From Marinicella pacifica (GTDB lineage Bacteria; Pseudomonadota; Gammaproteobacteria; Xanthomonadales; Marinicellaceae), in the NCBI RefSeq assembly GCF_014636635.1, contig NZ_BMEO01000003.1, positions 1 through 64,000 of the forward strand: 64,000 nt of DNA, written 5' to 3'. The position numbers were made by a program, and so were the translations under genes. Under the pieces are notes generated by a model. That model worked only from the letters and a program-made list of their open reading frames with translations, did no database searches and was not told where the DNA came from. The stretch's first letter is position 1; each line of letters begins with the position of its first letter. Below, piece by piece: positions 19,181-27,913 of the stretch.

Positions 19181-19947
19181 AATAGTTCGTACAGCACACC
19201 GATAAAAACAGACAGCCGTTGGTCATCATTGACCAACGGGCTGTTGGTGATTTCATCATCAAACCATTGGCTTTGCAGACTGCTGACCCAATACCATTTA
19301 GGCGTGATGTTCTTTAAAATGGTCAGAGACAATTCAGATACATCACTTTGCTGACCACGAAAGGCCGGCAACTCGGTTGTGGCAAATTCGGTATCAACAC
19401 CGTAAAAATAATCCACATATTCAGCACTGTATCGGCGTTGGCTCAATTTAGGATAAAAGCGCCAGTCTTTGAGTTTAAAGTACGCTGTATAAGAGGCCGA
19501 TAATATATGACCATTATGCTTATTATTGATTTCACGGTCATACCGAACTTCAAACAAACCATAATCTGTCATGGCGCCGAAGGTGGTAAAAGCGTTTAAG
19601 GGGTAATGTAACGTCGGCAAGGCATCAAATAACGGTGAATCACCGCGATCAACATCGCCGGATAAATCGACATTGAGTCCGGCATCCCATTGCCAAAAAT
19701 CACCATCTAAAATTTTGTAACCGACATCACCTGCCTGAAAATAGAATTGTTCATATTCATAATCAAACGCCGGAAATGCCTTATTCTGTCGGTCGCCCTG
19801 TCGATAAATACTGTCACTGCTAACGGCAGCCAAGCCAACACGCAGTCTGTGGTTATCCTCATTGTTGTCTTGTGCAGAGACATAAGCTGACGTGAGAAGC
19901 AGTGATGCGAAGCAGAGAGTATTTTTAAATGTCATAAGGAAAACCAT
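19177..19947 (-). CDS. MipA/OmpV family outer-membrane protein
   Basis: A 256-residue secreted protein with a signal peptide ending in AYVSA before the QDN segment. The mature part has alternating aromatic/polar strands as in a small beta-barrel, early SSDSIYRQGD and FPAFDYEYEQFYF segments typical of MipA/OmpV proteins, and a C-terminal aromatic residue (LYELF). The start may be the ATG at 19935, which drops four residues and gives a more usual signal peptide. The family sits in the outer membrane; MipA scaffolds murein enzymes in E. coli, but most members have no known role. Confidence 0.8.
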   Translation of the reverse strand: MVFLMTFKNTLCFASLLLTSAYVSAQDNNEDNHRLRVGLAAVSSDSIYRQGDRQNKAFPAFDYEYEQFYFQAGDVGYKILDGDFWQWDAGLNVDLSGDVDRGDSPLFDALPTLHYPLNAFTTFGAMTDYGLFEVRYDREINNKHNGHILSASYTAYFKLKDWRFYPKLSQRRYSAEYVDYFYGVDTEFATTELPAFRGQQSDVSELSLTILKNITPKWYWVSSLQSQWFDDEITNSPLVNDDQRLSVFIGVLYELF

Positions 19948-20035
19948 GTAATTTTCTTTATTTTAACCTTTAAAACTGTGAAATAAAGGTCAAAGGTTTA
20001 TTCTTTGTTTTGATAAAATTTGGAACTAATGATTA

Positions 20036-21457
20036 ATGGATATGACAATGAAAAGATATTTAATCCCCATATTACTGCTGACCGCCTATAACGTTTATGC
20101 CGTTCGGGTTAATCCCCAAGGAATCGGTGAGGTCTTATTGGTGCCTTATTACACGGTGAACAATGGTTTAAACACCACTGCTTCGGTGACCAACACCACG
20201 GAAGAAGTGAAAGCCGTCAAAATTAATATCCGGGAGGGCTTAAACGGTTATTCGGTGTTAAGTTATAACGTTTATCTCGGTCCCAATGATACCTGGAGTT
20301 TTGTGACAGGTGCTTACACTTCTACGATTGATAATCATGAGGGTGAAGATTCAGGGGCGCATGCTTCTGCAGACAATTCTTGCGCGCCACGGTTAAATAA
20401 ATCTCTTCAGCAGTTTCTGCCTTCTGATATTGCCGATGGCCCCGAAACGATGAGTCGTGCACGTGAAGGTTTTATTGAAATTATTGAGATGGGAGTGTTA
20501 GAGGGTGAATTGGCGACTGCTGCAGTGGATCAATGGACTGGCATGACAGGAGGATGTGCCCTCTTAACAGATACCTGGAATGATGGGGAATGGACAACGG
20601 ATACAAACTATAGCTTAACACCTATTACAGGTGGTTTAATGGCAGAAGCGGATATTATAGATGTCGCTCAGGGCATTAATTATTCCTTACCGGTGGTGGC
20701 ACTGGAAGAATTTTTTGCTGAAGGTAGTATCCATCATACAGAACCCGGTGATGACAGTGTTTCACTCGATTTAGCGGCACCCATGGCCACTGTTTATGCC
20801 AATAAAAAGAGTTATCAACTGTCATTTGAGCGGGGTATTGATGCCGTGAGTGCTGTATTGATGGCCGATGAAGTGTTGTCGACCTATAATTATGAAGCTG
20901 TCGTGAATGGTATAAATGAAACAGTCTATACTCAGCCCACCCGGCGGTATTATCAATCCAGTCCAGGTTATATTTCCCATGCTCCATTTCCGACATCGAG
21001 TGTACACGGCTGTTCAAAAGATCAGGACTATGGTGGTGTTGAATTAACGCAAACCATCTTTGACAGAGAAGGACAGTATTATGTTCAACAAGGTGGGATA
21101 ACACCCCCTCCACCACCGCCCAATAATTCATTTTGTGGCAGTGTTTTTATTCAATCCATTGTCAGTCCCGGTTCAGGTCAGTCGGAATCGCCGCTGACCC
21201 AATCAAACAATTTTCAAATAATATCCGGCGTATCAGGCGGCACAGAACATGGCATTACACAGATTGGATTTGTTACCCGGCCGCTCGTGGGAACAGACAT
21301 GAACACCAACAAAACCGTCCATTTAATGGGCCTGCCAGTCATCGGCGTTACCTTAAATCGGTTTACTAACCATAATGCGGCGCCAGGTGTGATGGCCCAA
21401 TATGGCTTTTCTCAACCTATTAAAAAGAAAATACGATTGATTGAGATTGATTACTAA
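20036..21457 (+). CDS. Secreted protein of unrecognised family, tandem paralogue 1
   Basis: A 473-residue protein with a signal peptide (starts possible at 20036, 20042 or 20048; the last begins MKRYLIPILLL), cleaved near VYA-VRVNP. I do not recognise a named domain. It shares with the next two genes: an N-terminal VNPQG-x-GEVLLVPYYTVNN block, an IREGLNG...LSYNVYLGPNDTW block, REGFIEIIEMG, SFERGIDAVSAVLMADE, a QPTRR(Y/F)Y motif and a C-terminal GLPVIGVTL-x-RFTN...AQYGF. Spaced cysteines (NSCAP, GGCALL, HGCSK, FCGSV) suggest disulfides. A run of six prolines occurs near residues 358-363. Mostly beta structure and periplasmic or surface location are inferred. Confidence 0.8.
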   Translation: MDMTMKRYLIPILLLTAYNVYAVRVNPQGIGEVLLVPYYTVNNGLNTTASVTNTTEEVKAVKINIREGLNGYSVLSYNVYLGPNDTWSFVTGAYTSTIDNHEGEDSGAHASADNSCAPRLNKSLQQFLPSDIADGPETMSRAREGFIEIIEMGVLEGELATAAVDQWTGMTGGCALLTDTWNDGEWTTDTNYSLTPITGGLMAEADIIDVAQGINYSLPVVALEEFFAEGSIHHTEPGDDSVSLDLAAPMATVYANKKSYQLSFERGIDAVSAVLMADEVLSTYNYEAVVNGINETVYTQPTRRYYQSSPGYISHAPFPTSSVHGCSKDQDYGGVELTQTIFDREGQYYVQQGGITPPPPPPNNSFCGSVFIQSIVSPGSGQSESPLTQSNNFQIISGVSGGTEHGITQIGFVTRPLVGTDMNTNKTVHLMGLPVIGVTLNRFTNHNAAPGVMAQYGFSQPIKKKIRLIEIDY

Positions 21458-21475
21458 CAAAGGACTATTTTAATA

Positions 21476-22885
21476 ATGAATATGATGTTACGAATTTTTA
21501 TCCTTTTACTGCTGTCTTTTCAGGCTTCTGCGGTGTTTGTTAATCCGCAGGGAAGTGGTGAGGTGTTGTTAATTCCGTATTATTCGGTGAATAACAGCCT
21601 TAATTTTAACGCTACAGTTACCAACACCACCGAAGATGTTAAAGCCATTAAGATAACAATCCGTGAAGGCTTAAATGGCTATGCGATGTTAAGTTATAAC
21701 GTGTATTTGGGTCCCAATGATACCTGGAGTTTTGTTATGGGTCCTTGGCCATCTTCTGTTGACGGTTATGTGGGACAGGATTTTGGCGCGCTTGCATCCA
21801 AAGATAATTCCTGTGCACCGATGATAAATAAAACCCTTCAAGAGTTTAATCCTAACGTGCTTGTGGATGGTTCTGAAAACATCGAACGGGGGCGAGAAGG
21901 TTTTATCGAGATTATTGAAATGGGTGTGGTGGAAGGTTATTTAGCTAATGCAGCCGTGGTAAGTCATGATGGGGAGCCCGAAAATTGTGCATTGTTACAA
22001 GAAGCCTGGGAACCGGGTGGTGTCTGGCATGCCAATCCCAATCATTATATGGAACCTGCCTCAGGTGGTTTAACGGCTGAGGCCGATATCACGCACGTTG
22101 AAGATGGCATTAATTATTCGATACCGGTGGTGGCTTTGGCGGACTTTTTCGTAGAGGGTGACCATCCTCATGTGTCACCGGGGGACAGTGGTTTGTCATT
22201 GGATGCGGCTGCGCCCAAAGCAACCCTGTTAACTGATGAAAAGCCCTATCAATTAAGTTTTGAGCGTGGTATTGATGCGGTCAGTGCCGTGTTAATGGCG
22301 GATGAGCTGACCAGTACTTATGCGCTGGACACACCCGTAAACGGATTGTCTGTAACCGTTTATTCCCAACCCACCCGTCGGTTTTACACTGATTATGCAA
22401 CCCAAACAGCTGAGCCGCCTTATTCATCTGAAATGAATGTCATGATGTGTCCACCTGATCATTATGGTGGCACGGAAATGAATCAAGCGGTGTTTGACCG
22501 GGAAAGTGACTATGACTCGGTGCAAGGTACCGTCGGTGGCATGATTCAAATTAAAGACAGCTTATGTGGCAGCGTTTCTGTTCAGAAGATGGTTTTTCCC
22601 GATACCCTTCCAAGTGCAGATGACATCACAGGATCTGATAACCTCCAATTTCAGGAAATTGTAACCGGTGGTACGGAAAATGGTTTTGTTCTTTCCAGGT
22701 TTCTCAATACCCGACCATTGGTGGCAACAGACATAAATTCAGGTAAAACAGTGCATATTCTGGGCCTGCCTGTGATTGGCGTTAGTCTGGGCCGGTTTAC
22801 CAATTTTAATGCACAGCCCAATATTCTGGCGCAATACGGTTTTTCGCATGGCATTAAGTCCAAAGTGACGGTGGTGGCGTTATGA
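21476..22885 (+). CDS. Secreted protein of unrecognised family, tandem paralogue 2
   Basis: A 469-residue paralogue of the protein before it, 18 nt downstream. It has a signal peptide (MNMMLRIFILLLLSFQASA, then VFVNPQG) and all conserved blocks of the family, including GEVLLIPYYSVNN, GPNDTWSFVMG, REGFIEIIEMG, the FERGIDAVSAVLMADE helix-like segment, QPTRRFY and the closing GLPVIGVSLGRFTN...AQYGF. The proline run of paralogue 1 is absent and the central insert differs. Its stop codon overlaps the start of the third copy (ATGA), so the two are translationally coupled. Confidence 0.8.
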   Translation: MNMMLRIFILLLLSFQASAVFVNPQGSGEVLLIPYYSVNNSLNFNATVTNTTEDVKAIKITIREGLNGYAMLSYNVYLGPNDTWSFVMGPWPSSVDGYVGQDFGALASKDNSCAPMINKTLQEFNPNVLVDGSENIERGREGFIEIIEMGVVEGYLANAAVVSHDGEPENCALLQEAWEPGGVWHANPNHYMEPASGGLTAEADITHVEDGINYSIPVVALADFFVEGDHPHVSPGDSGLSLDAAAPKATLLTDEKPYQLSFERGIDAVSAVLMADELTSTYALDTPVNGLSVTVYSQPTRRFYTDYATQTAEPPYSSEMNVMMCPPDHYGGTEMNQAVFDRESDYDSVQGTVGGMIQIKDSLCGSVSVQKMVFPDTLPSADDITGSDNLQFQEIVTGGTENGFVLSRFLNTRPLVATDINSGKTVHILGLPVIGVSLGRFTNFNAQPNILAQYGFSHGIKSKVTVVAL

Positions 22886-24327
22886 ACAATTTTAAGCTTA
22901 AAACAATTACTTTGAGCGTACTGATACTATTCATGACGCTGTCTTTCCAGGCTGCCGCTGTCTTTGTCAACCCCAAAGGTCAGGGAGAAGTGATACTGGT
23001 GCCTTATTACACTGTGAACAACAACTTAAATACATCCGTCAATATCACCAACACCAAACCCACACCCAAAGCCATCAAAATAACCCTGCGCGAAGGTCTT
23101 AACGGCTTACCGGTGCTGTCCTATAACGTTTATTTAGGTGGCTATGACACCTGGACTTTTGTTATGGGTGCCATCCCATCCAGTATTCCCGGTTATGAAG
23201 GGGAGCCTTCAGGCGGTCTGTTAAGTGGTGATCAATCTTGTGCGCCGTTATTTAATAAAGCCAAAACGGAATTCAACTTTGAAGGCTTAGTCGATGGTCC
23301 GCAAACCACGCAACGCACCCGGGAAGGCTTTATTGAAATCATCGAAATGGGTGAGTTACAAGGGGATGCGGCTGAATCGGCTCAAGCTGTTAACGGCATG
23401 CCTGGCAATTGCCAATTCTTTGAAACCGCCTGGCAGGAAGGCGGTTTATGGCATGAAGCCTCGGGTGGAAACAGTCAACAGGATCTCGCTCCGGCCAGTG
23501 GTGGTCTAATGGCTGAAGTGGACATCATCCAAGTTGGTGAGGGCGCTAACTATTCGATTCCGGTGGTGGCTTTAGCGGACTTTTTTGCGGATGATGCCAT
23601 CATCCATGCTGCACCGACTGATACCAGTTTATCCCTGGATGCCGCCGCGCCCAAAGCAACCGTGCTCAGTGATACCAAAGCCTATCAGCTAAGCTTTGAA
23701 CGCGGCATTGATGCGGTGAGTGCGGTGTTGATGGCGGATGAGGTAACAAGCACTTATTCATTTGAATGGACTGTGAATACTATTTCAGAAACGGTCTATA
23801 CACAACCCACTCGGCGGTTTTATTTGGGTGAAAACAATCAAACTATTGATCCACCTTATGCTGAGTTCACTTATTGCGATAGTAAGGTTGACTACCGTAT
23901 GTCTCGAGTGAAAGTACTGGGCTTTGATCGAGATGGTGGTGCTAGTTTTTATATAGGAAGTCCTGGCTATACCCCGCCTCGTTGTTATGGTGTGATGGGA
24001 TATTATGGCAGTGTTTGGGTTCAGTCACATTTGCGAGGATCTTACAGTGGTATGTCGATTGTTTCAGGTTCGCAAAATTCTGGTGGTCTTCAAATAAATG
24101 ATAATGGTGAATTGAGAAGTGGTTATATTAGAACAAGATTTGATGGCGTACGTCCAATTTCAGCAACAGATACTGAAACAGGTCAGACAGTACATGTCAT
24201 GGGTTTGCCTGTAATTGGTGTTACTTTAATGCGCTTTACCAATACGAATGCTCAGCCCGGAATACTGGCGCAGTATGGGTTTGCTTATCCCTTAAAAAGT
24301 CGCTCACGCATAGAGGTATTGGATTAA
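22882..24327 (+). CDS. Secreted protein of unrecognised family, tandem paralogue 3
   Basis: A 481-residue third copy, overlapping the previous gene by 4 nt. Signal peptide with cleavage likely near QAAA-VFVNPKG. The first ~320 residues follow the family closely (GEVILVPYYTVNN, LREGLNG, YLGGYDTWTFVMG, REGFIEIIEMGE, SFERGIDAVSAVLMADEV, QPTRRFY). The segment from ~330 to 440 is unlike the other two: it is rich in Gly, Tyr and Ser and lacks the DREG/ESDY part seen in copies 1 and 2, while the last 40 residues return to the family pattern. This points to a variable, possibly exposed, region between conserved ends. Confidence 0.8.
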   Translation: MNNFKLKTITLSVLILFMTLSFQAAAVFVNPKGQGEVILVPYYTVNNNLNTSVNITNTKPTPKAIKITLREGLNGLPVLSYNVYLGGYDTWTFVMGAIPSSIPGYEGEPSGGLLSGDQSCAPLFNKAKTEFNFEGLVDGPQTTQRTREGFIEIIEMGELQGDAAESAQAVNGMPGNCQFFETAWQEGGLWHEASGGNSQQDLAPASGGLMAEVDIIQVGEGANYSIPVVALADFFADDAIIHAAPTDTSLSLDAAAPKATVLSDTKAYQLSFERGIDAVSAVLMADEVTSTYSFEWTVNTISETVYTQPTRRFYLGENNQTIDPPYAEFTYCDSKVDYRMSRVKVLGFDRDGGASFYIGSPGYTPPRCYGVMGYYGSVWVQSHLRGSYSGMSIVSGSQNSGGLQINDNGELRSGYIRTRFDGVRPISATDTETGQTVHVMGLPVIGVTLMRFTNTNAQPGILAQYGFAYPLKSRSRIEVLD

Positions 24328-24390
24328 TTGATTTGAAATGGTTTGGTAGACCACTAATCATCGATGGTGCACAATTAAAACGCGTTAAAA

Positions 24391-24969
24391 TTACTCGGAT
24401 TTTTTTGCTCTTTTAAATAAACGCTTTATGTAGTTCCAGGCTTGTTGCATTAATACATCGCGCCGATCTTCGGGGTTCATGTCCGGGTGGGTGAGTTGAA
24501 AATTGACACCTAAACGCATTTTTTCGCCATTGGCATACTCAGGGCCGGTGATGCCGGGAATCATAAACACATTGGTCAAATCCTGATCATGAAAAACATA
24601 GGTGGCTTCACCGGGGAACTGTTTTTTGTCGTGATGTTTTTTCCCGCCATTGATAAACAAGACATTAAAATCCAATTGCATGGGGTCTAAATTGTCATAG
24701 TCAAGCAGGTCAACGGGGTAGAATTTGGTTGTAAAGCTGACTTTATAACCGCCTTTTTCTGTGCCGGCATAATTACATTGGCTATATAAATGTGGGATGT
24801 GTTCTTTGATGCCGGGTTTTACCGGTTGGCCCACGAGTTCTACCGCCAGTTGTTCGGTTAACAATTCGCATGCATTATCAACGTTATCCTGATGGCCGAT
24901 GATTTTTGTGTGGCCGGACGTGGCAATGATTGAGACAAGTACACATGTTAATAAGCGAACAAAAGCCAT
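24391..24969 (-). CDS. Hypothetical secreted protein
   Basis: A 192-residue protein with an N-terminal signal peptide (hydrophobic to about residue 18, then SGHTK). The mature part has a DNACELLTEQLAVELVG segment and a CNYAG segment, giving two cysteines likely to form a disulfide, and a basic C-terminus (LFKRAKKSE). The CELL...CNY layout recalls small envelope proteins that bind or inhibit partners, but I do not recognise the family and assign no function. It stands alone between oppositely oriented units. Confidence 0.65.
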   Translation of the reverse strand: MAFVRLLTCVLVSIIATSGHTKIIGHQDNVDNACELLTEQLAVELVGQPVKPGIKEHIPHLYSQCNYAGTEKGGYKVSFTTKFYPVDLLDYDNLDPMQLDFNVLFINGGKKHHDKKQFPGEATYVFHDQDLTNVFMIPGITGPEYANGEKMRLGVNFQLTHPDMNPEDRRDVLMQQAWNYIKRLFKRAKKSE

Positions 24970-25166
24970 GGTTTATCCATTCTAAAAAGTGACATTATTT
25001 TAACAAAAATTCCAGAATAAAAACTGTGACCGAGTGTTGAATTTATCAAATTGGATCGCTCCAAGCAATCTGTGCCGTCTTAAACTTAGTATCGGTTTAA
25101 TCAATGGTTTTATGTGGGTTCTTCTATTATGATGTTATGCTTTAAACAGTTTTAAATGACATAAAT

Positions 25167-27035
25167 ATGCGGCTTATTTTGATATTAATACTGGCATTTA
25201 TTGTGTCAGCGTGTGACAACGATGGCTCGGTGTCTGATCAATCCAAAGATACTGTGAATCACCAGAATAGTAAACAAACTGAAATTGTCGGTAATCAATC
25301 AATGCTGACAAAGCTATACAGACAAAGTGCTCAAAACCTACTAGAAGCCAGGCCCACTTATGCCACGGTTTTGGGGGTGGGTGAAGACCTGGCTGGTGAT
25401 GAATTTCAATCGAAATTAGGTGATTATAGCCCGGCGGCCGAGCAGCAATTGCGTCAGCGGTTCCTTGCTTTGAATAAAGACATTGAAGGCCAGAAAGCGG
25501 ACGCAGGGCACGCGGCTGAGAATAAAGCGGTGATGATGCATCTTAATCATTATTATGCCGGTGCGGATGATTTTTCGATTGGTTATATTGATCCCTGGAT
25601 GGGTTTATCGCCGTTTATTGTGAATCAGATTAACGGGCCGTTGATTGATGTGCCGAATCGGATTGTCACGAATCAGCCTTTGAATTCAGAAGCTGATGTG
25701 TTGGCCTATATTGCCCGATTGCAAGCCTTTGACGGTATGGTGCAGTCGGTGGTGGCGAAACTCGATGCAGATGTCAGTCAGGACTGGATACCGCCGAAAG
25801 TGATTGTGGAACAGACCATTAAAGGGCTGGAGAGCTTTGTGGCACCAGCGGTCAAGGAACATCCGCTGTATCAGCGATTAAGCAAAGAATTACCGCAAAT
25901 AAGTGAATTATCGGCTGAACGTCGTGATGATCTCTTGGTGCAGGCCGAGCAGGCCATTGAGCAAAATGTCTATGGTTCCTATGGTCTGATGATTCATTTA
26001 CAGCAGCAATTAGTCATGAAAGCCCGAGCGGAGGCCGGAATCTGGGCGCAACCCAATGGTGCCGCTTATTATCGGCAAGCGGTGAAAACCCTGGGAGATA
26101 CGGATTTAACACCGGATGCCATTCACCAATTGGGTTTGGACGAGGTTGACCGTATTAATACCGAATTGGACGCCTTATTGAAATCACAGGGTTATCAGGA
26201 TGGCACGGTGGCAGAACGTCTTATGGTGGTCAATCAGGATCCTGCTTACCTGTATGAAGACAGTGATGCCGGTCGCTTGAATGTGATTGCTGATTTGAAT
26301 CGTTATATTGATGAATTTACCCCAAAACTGGCGCAGGTATTTAATTCGACACCACCTTATGGCATTGAAGTTCGGCCGTTCCCCAAAGCCCGTGAAGCCT
26401 CTGCGCCCGGTGGTATGTATTCATCGCCCAGTATCGACGGCAGTCAGCCGGGGATTTACTGGATCAATCTGCGGGATATTAAAGCGGTGCCGACCTTTGA
26501 GATGAAAACCCTGACCTATCACGAAGCCAATCCGGGTCACCATTGGCAGATTGCCGGAAATCTGGCGCAGGTTGACTTGCCCTTGTTACGGCGTATCGCT
26601 TCGTTTAATGCGTTCAGTGAAGGCTGGGCCTTGTATGCAGAATTACTGGCCAAAGAAATGGGTCAATATGAGGACGATCCGATGAGCGATGTGGGGCGTT
26701 TAAAAGCCGAGTTATTCCGTGCTGTGCGTCTGGTGGTGGACACCGGCTTGCACCACAAAAAATGGACGCGGCAAGAGGCCATTGATTACATGAAAAATGT
26801 CGGTGCGGTGGTTGAATCCGATGCGGTGGCAGAGGTGGAGCGCTATATGGTCTGGCCGGGTCAGGCGCTGGGCTATAAACTTGGAATGATCGAAATTTTA
26901 CAGCTTCGAGCAAAGGCCCAAAAACAATTAGGTGAACAATTCTCGATCAAAGATTTTCATGATTGGGTGTTAATGGGTGGTGCGGTACCGATGTCTATAC
27001 TGGCACAACGGGTCAATCAAGCCATCAATAAATAA
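25167..27035 (+). CDS. DUF885 family lipoprotein, putative metallopeptidase
   Basis: A 622-residue protein with a lipoprotein signal (lipobox FIVSAC, Cys16). The rest is a DUF885 domain, an all-helical family related to the M2/M32 metallopeptidase fold. The zinc motif reads HEANPGHH at 452-459, the DUF885 form of HExxH with an insertion, and a distal SEGWALYAE segment supplies the likely third ligand. Related proteins are annotated as carboxypeptidase-like or dipeptidyl peptidases; substrate is unknown. It would be tethered to the inner or outer membrane. Confidence 0.88.
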   Translation: MRLILILILAFIVSACDNDGSVSDQSKDTVNHQNSKQTEIVGNQSMLTKLYRQSAQNLLEARPTYATVLGVGEDLAGDEFQSKLGDYSPAAEQQLRQRFLALNKDIEGQKADAGHAAENKAVMMHLNHYYAGADDFSIGYIDPWMGLSPFIVNQINGPLIDVPNRIVTNQPLNSEADVLAYIARLQAFDGMVQSVVAKLDADVSQDWIPPKVIVEQTIKGLESFVAPAVKEHPLYQRLSKELPQISELSAERRDDLLVQAEQAIEQNVYGSYGLMIHLQQQLVMKARAEAGIWAQPNGAAYYRQAVKTLGDTDLTPDAIHQLGLDEVDRINTELDALLKSQGYQDGTVAERLMVVNQDPAYLYEDSDAGRLNVIADLNRYIDEFTPKLAQVFNSTPPYGIEVRPFPKAREASAPGGMYSSPSIDGSQPGIYWINLRDIKAVPTFEMKTLTYHEANPGHHWQIAGNLAQVDLPLLRRIASFNAFSEGWALYAELLAKEMGQYEDDPMSDVGRLKAELFRAVRLVVDTGLHHKKWTRQEAIDYMKNVGAVVESDAVAEVERYMVWPGQALGYKLGMIEILQLRAKAQKQLGEQFSIKDFHDWVLMGGAVPMSILAQRVNQAINK

Positions 27036-27055
27036 CCGAACAAAAGTTAAATTTT

Positions 27056-27298
27056 TTAATCCCTGTTGGGGTTATTTTTGAGTTGTTCAGGCACCGGATC
27101 GACGCCGCCCTCAGATAAGGGGTGGCAGCGTCCGAGGCGTTTAAAACCCAGCCACATACCCCGAAAAACACCAAATCGGCGCACCGCAATAATCATGTAT
27201 TCGGAACAACTGGGGTAAAAACGGCAGCGGTTACCCAAAAAAGGGCTGATCAGTAATTGATAGCCTTTTAAAAGTTGGATGAATAGTGATCTTATCAT
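27056..27298 (-). CDS. yidD: Membrane protein insertion efficiency factor YidD
   Basis: An 80-residue protein with the conserved YidD signature: [21 protein letters not shown], two further helices and [12 protein letters not shown] near the C-terminus. It assists YidC in inserting inner-membrane proteins. In most gammaproteobacteria it sits in rpmH-rnpA-yidD-yidC; here it is alone, tail to tail with the DUF885 gene, so the classical cluster has been broken or this copy has moved. Confidence 0.95.
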   Translation of the reverse strand: MIRSLFIQLLKGYQLLISPFLGNRCRFYPSCSEYMIIAVRRFGVFRGMWLGFKRLGRCHPLSEGGVDPVPEQLKNNPNRD

Positions 27299-27452
27299 GA
27301 AAAACAGTTGTTCTTTGGGGTGGTTTCAGGTATAAAGTTCGGCTTAATTATTTCATGTCCTGAGCCGTGATGTGCCTTGGATATTGAAAATAAAATATAA
27401 AACCATATTTTAGCACGCCTGTTACAGACCGTGTCTTTTGAAGGAGAAAATT

Positions 27453-27911
27453 ATGGCTGAAAGAAGTATCAATGATTTGCCTGAAGGTTATACCCCCAAA
27501 TTAAATCTGCCGGATGGTTATGTGCCCAGCGAAAAAGAAGACTATATGTGTGATAAGCACATTGAATACTTTCGGCGTCGCATTGAGCAGTGGAAAGAAG
27601 ATTTACTGAAAGAATCCAGCGAAACCATTGCCAATTTACGTTCTGAAGCGAGAGACATCAGTGACGAAGCAGAACGGGCTTCAAGGGAAACTGAAAACAC
27701 CTTTGAACTGAGAACCCGCGATCGTTACCGTAAATTGTTAAAGAAAGTCAATAAGGCGCTGGATCGTATTCAGTCCGGTGACTATGGTTATTGTGAAGAA
27801 ACCGATGAAGAGATTGGTTTACCCCGTTTAATTGCCAGACCCATCGCCACATTGTGCATAGATGCCCAGGAGCGTTGGGAACTGAAACAAAAAATAACCC
27901 GCGAAGGCTGA
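27453..27911 (+). CDS. dksA: RNA polymerase-binding transcription factor DksA, C/T/C/A zinc-site form
   Basis: A 152-residue DksA. The ATG at 27453 is chosen because AAGGAG lies at 27441-27446; an upstream TTG would overlap that site. DksA enters the RNA polymerase secondary channel and works with ppGpp to control stable RNA and amino-acid promoters. Numbering matches E. coli. At the four zinc positions it has Cys114, Thr117, Cys135 and Ala138, so the C-x2-C-x17-C-x2-C finger is C-x2-T-x17-C-x2-A, the pattern described for the zinc-independent DksA2 of Pseudomonas aeruginosa. The coiled-coil tip motif DxxDxA reads DEAERA, so Asp74 is Glu. It lies 2 nt upstream of prfB. Confidence 0.94.
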   Translation: MAERSINDLPEGYTPKLNLPDGYVPSEKEDYMCDKHIEYFRRRIEQWKEDLLKESSETIANLRSEARDISDEAERASRETENTFELRTRDRYRKLLKKVNKALDRIQSGDYGYCEETDEEIGLPRLIARPIATLCIDAQERWELKQKITREG

Positions 27912-27913
27912 TT

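Noticed and set aside
27438-27452. TTG start for dksA
   Set aside because: It would overlap the AAGGAG ribosome site of the ATG at 27453.
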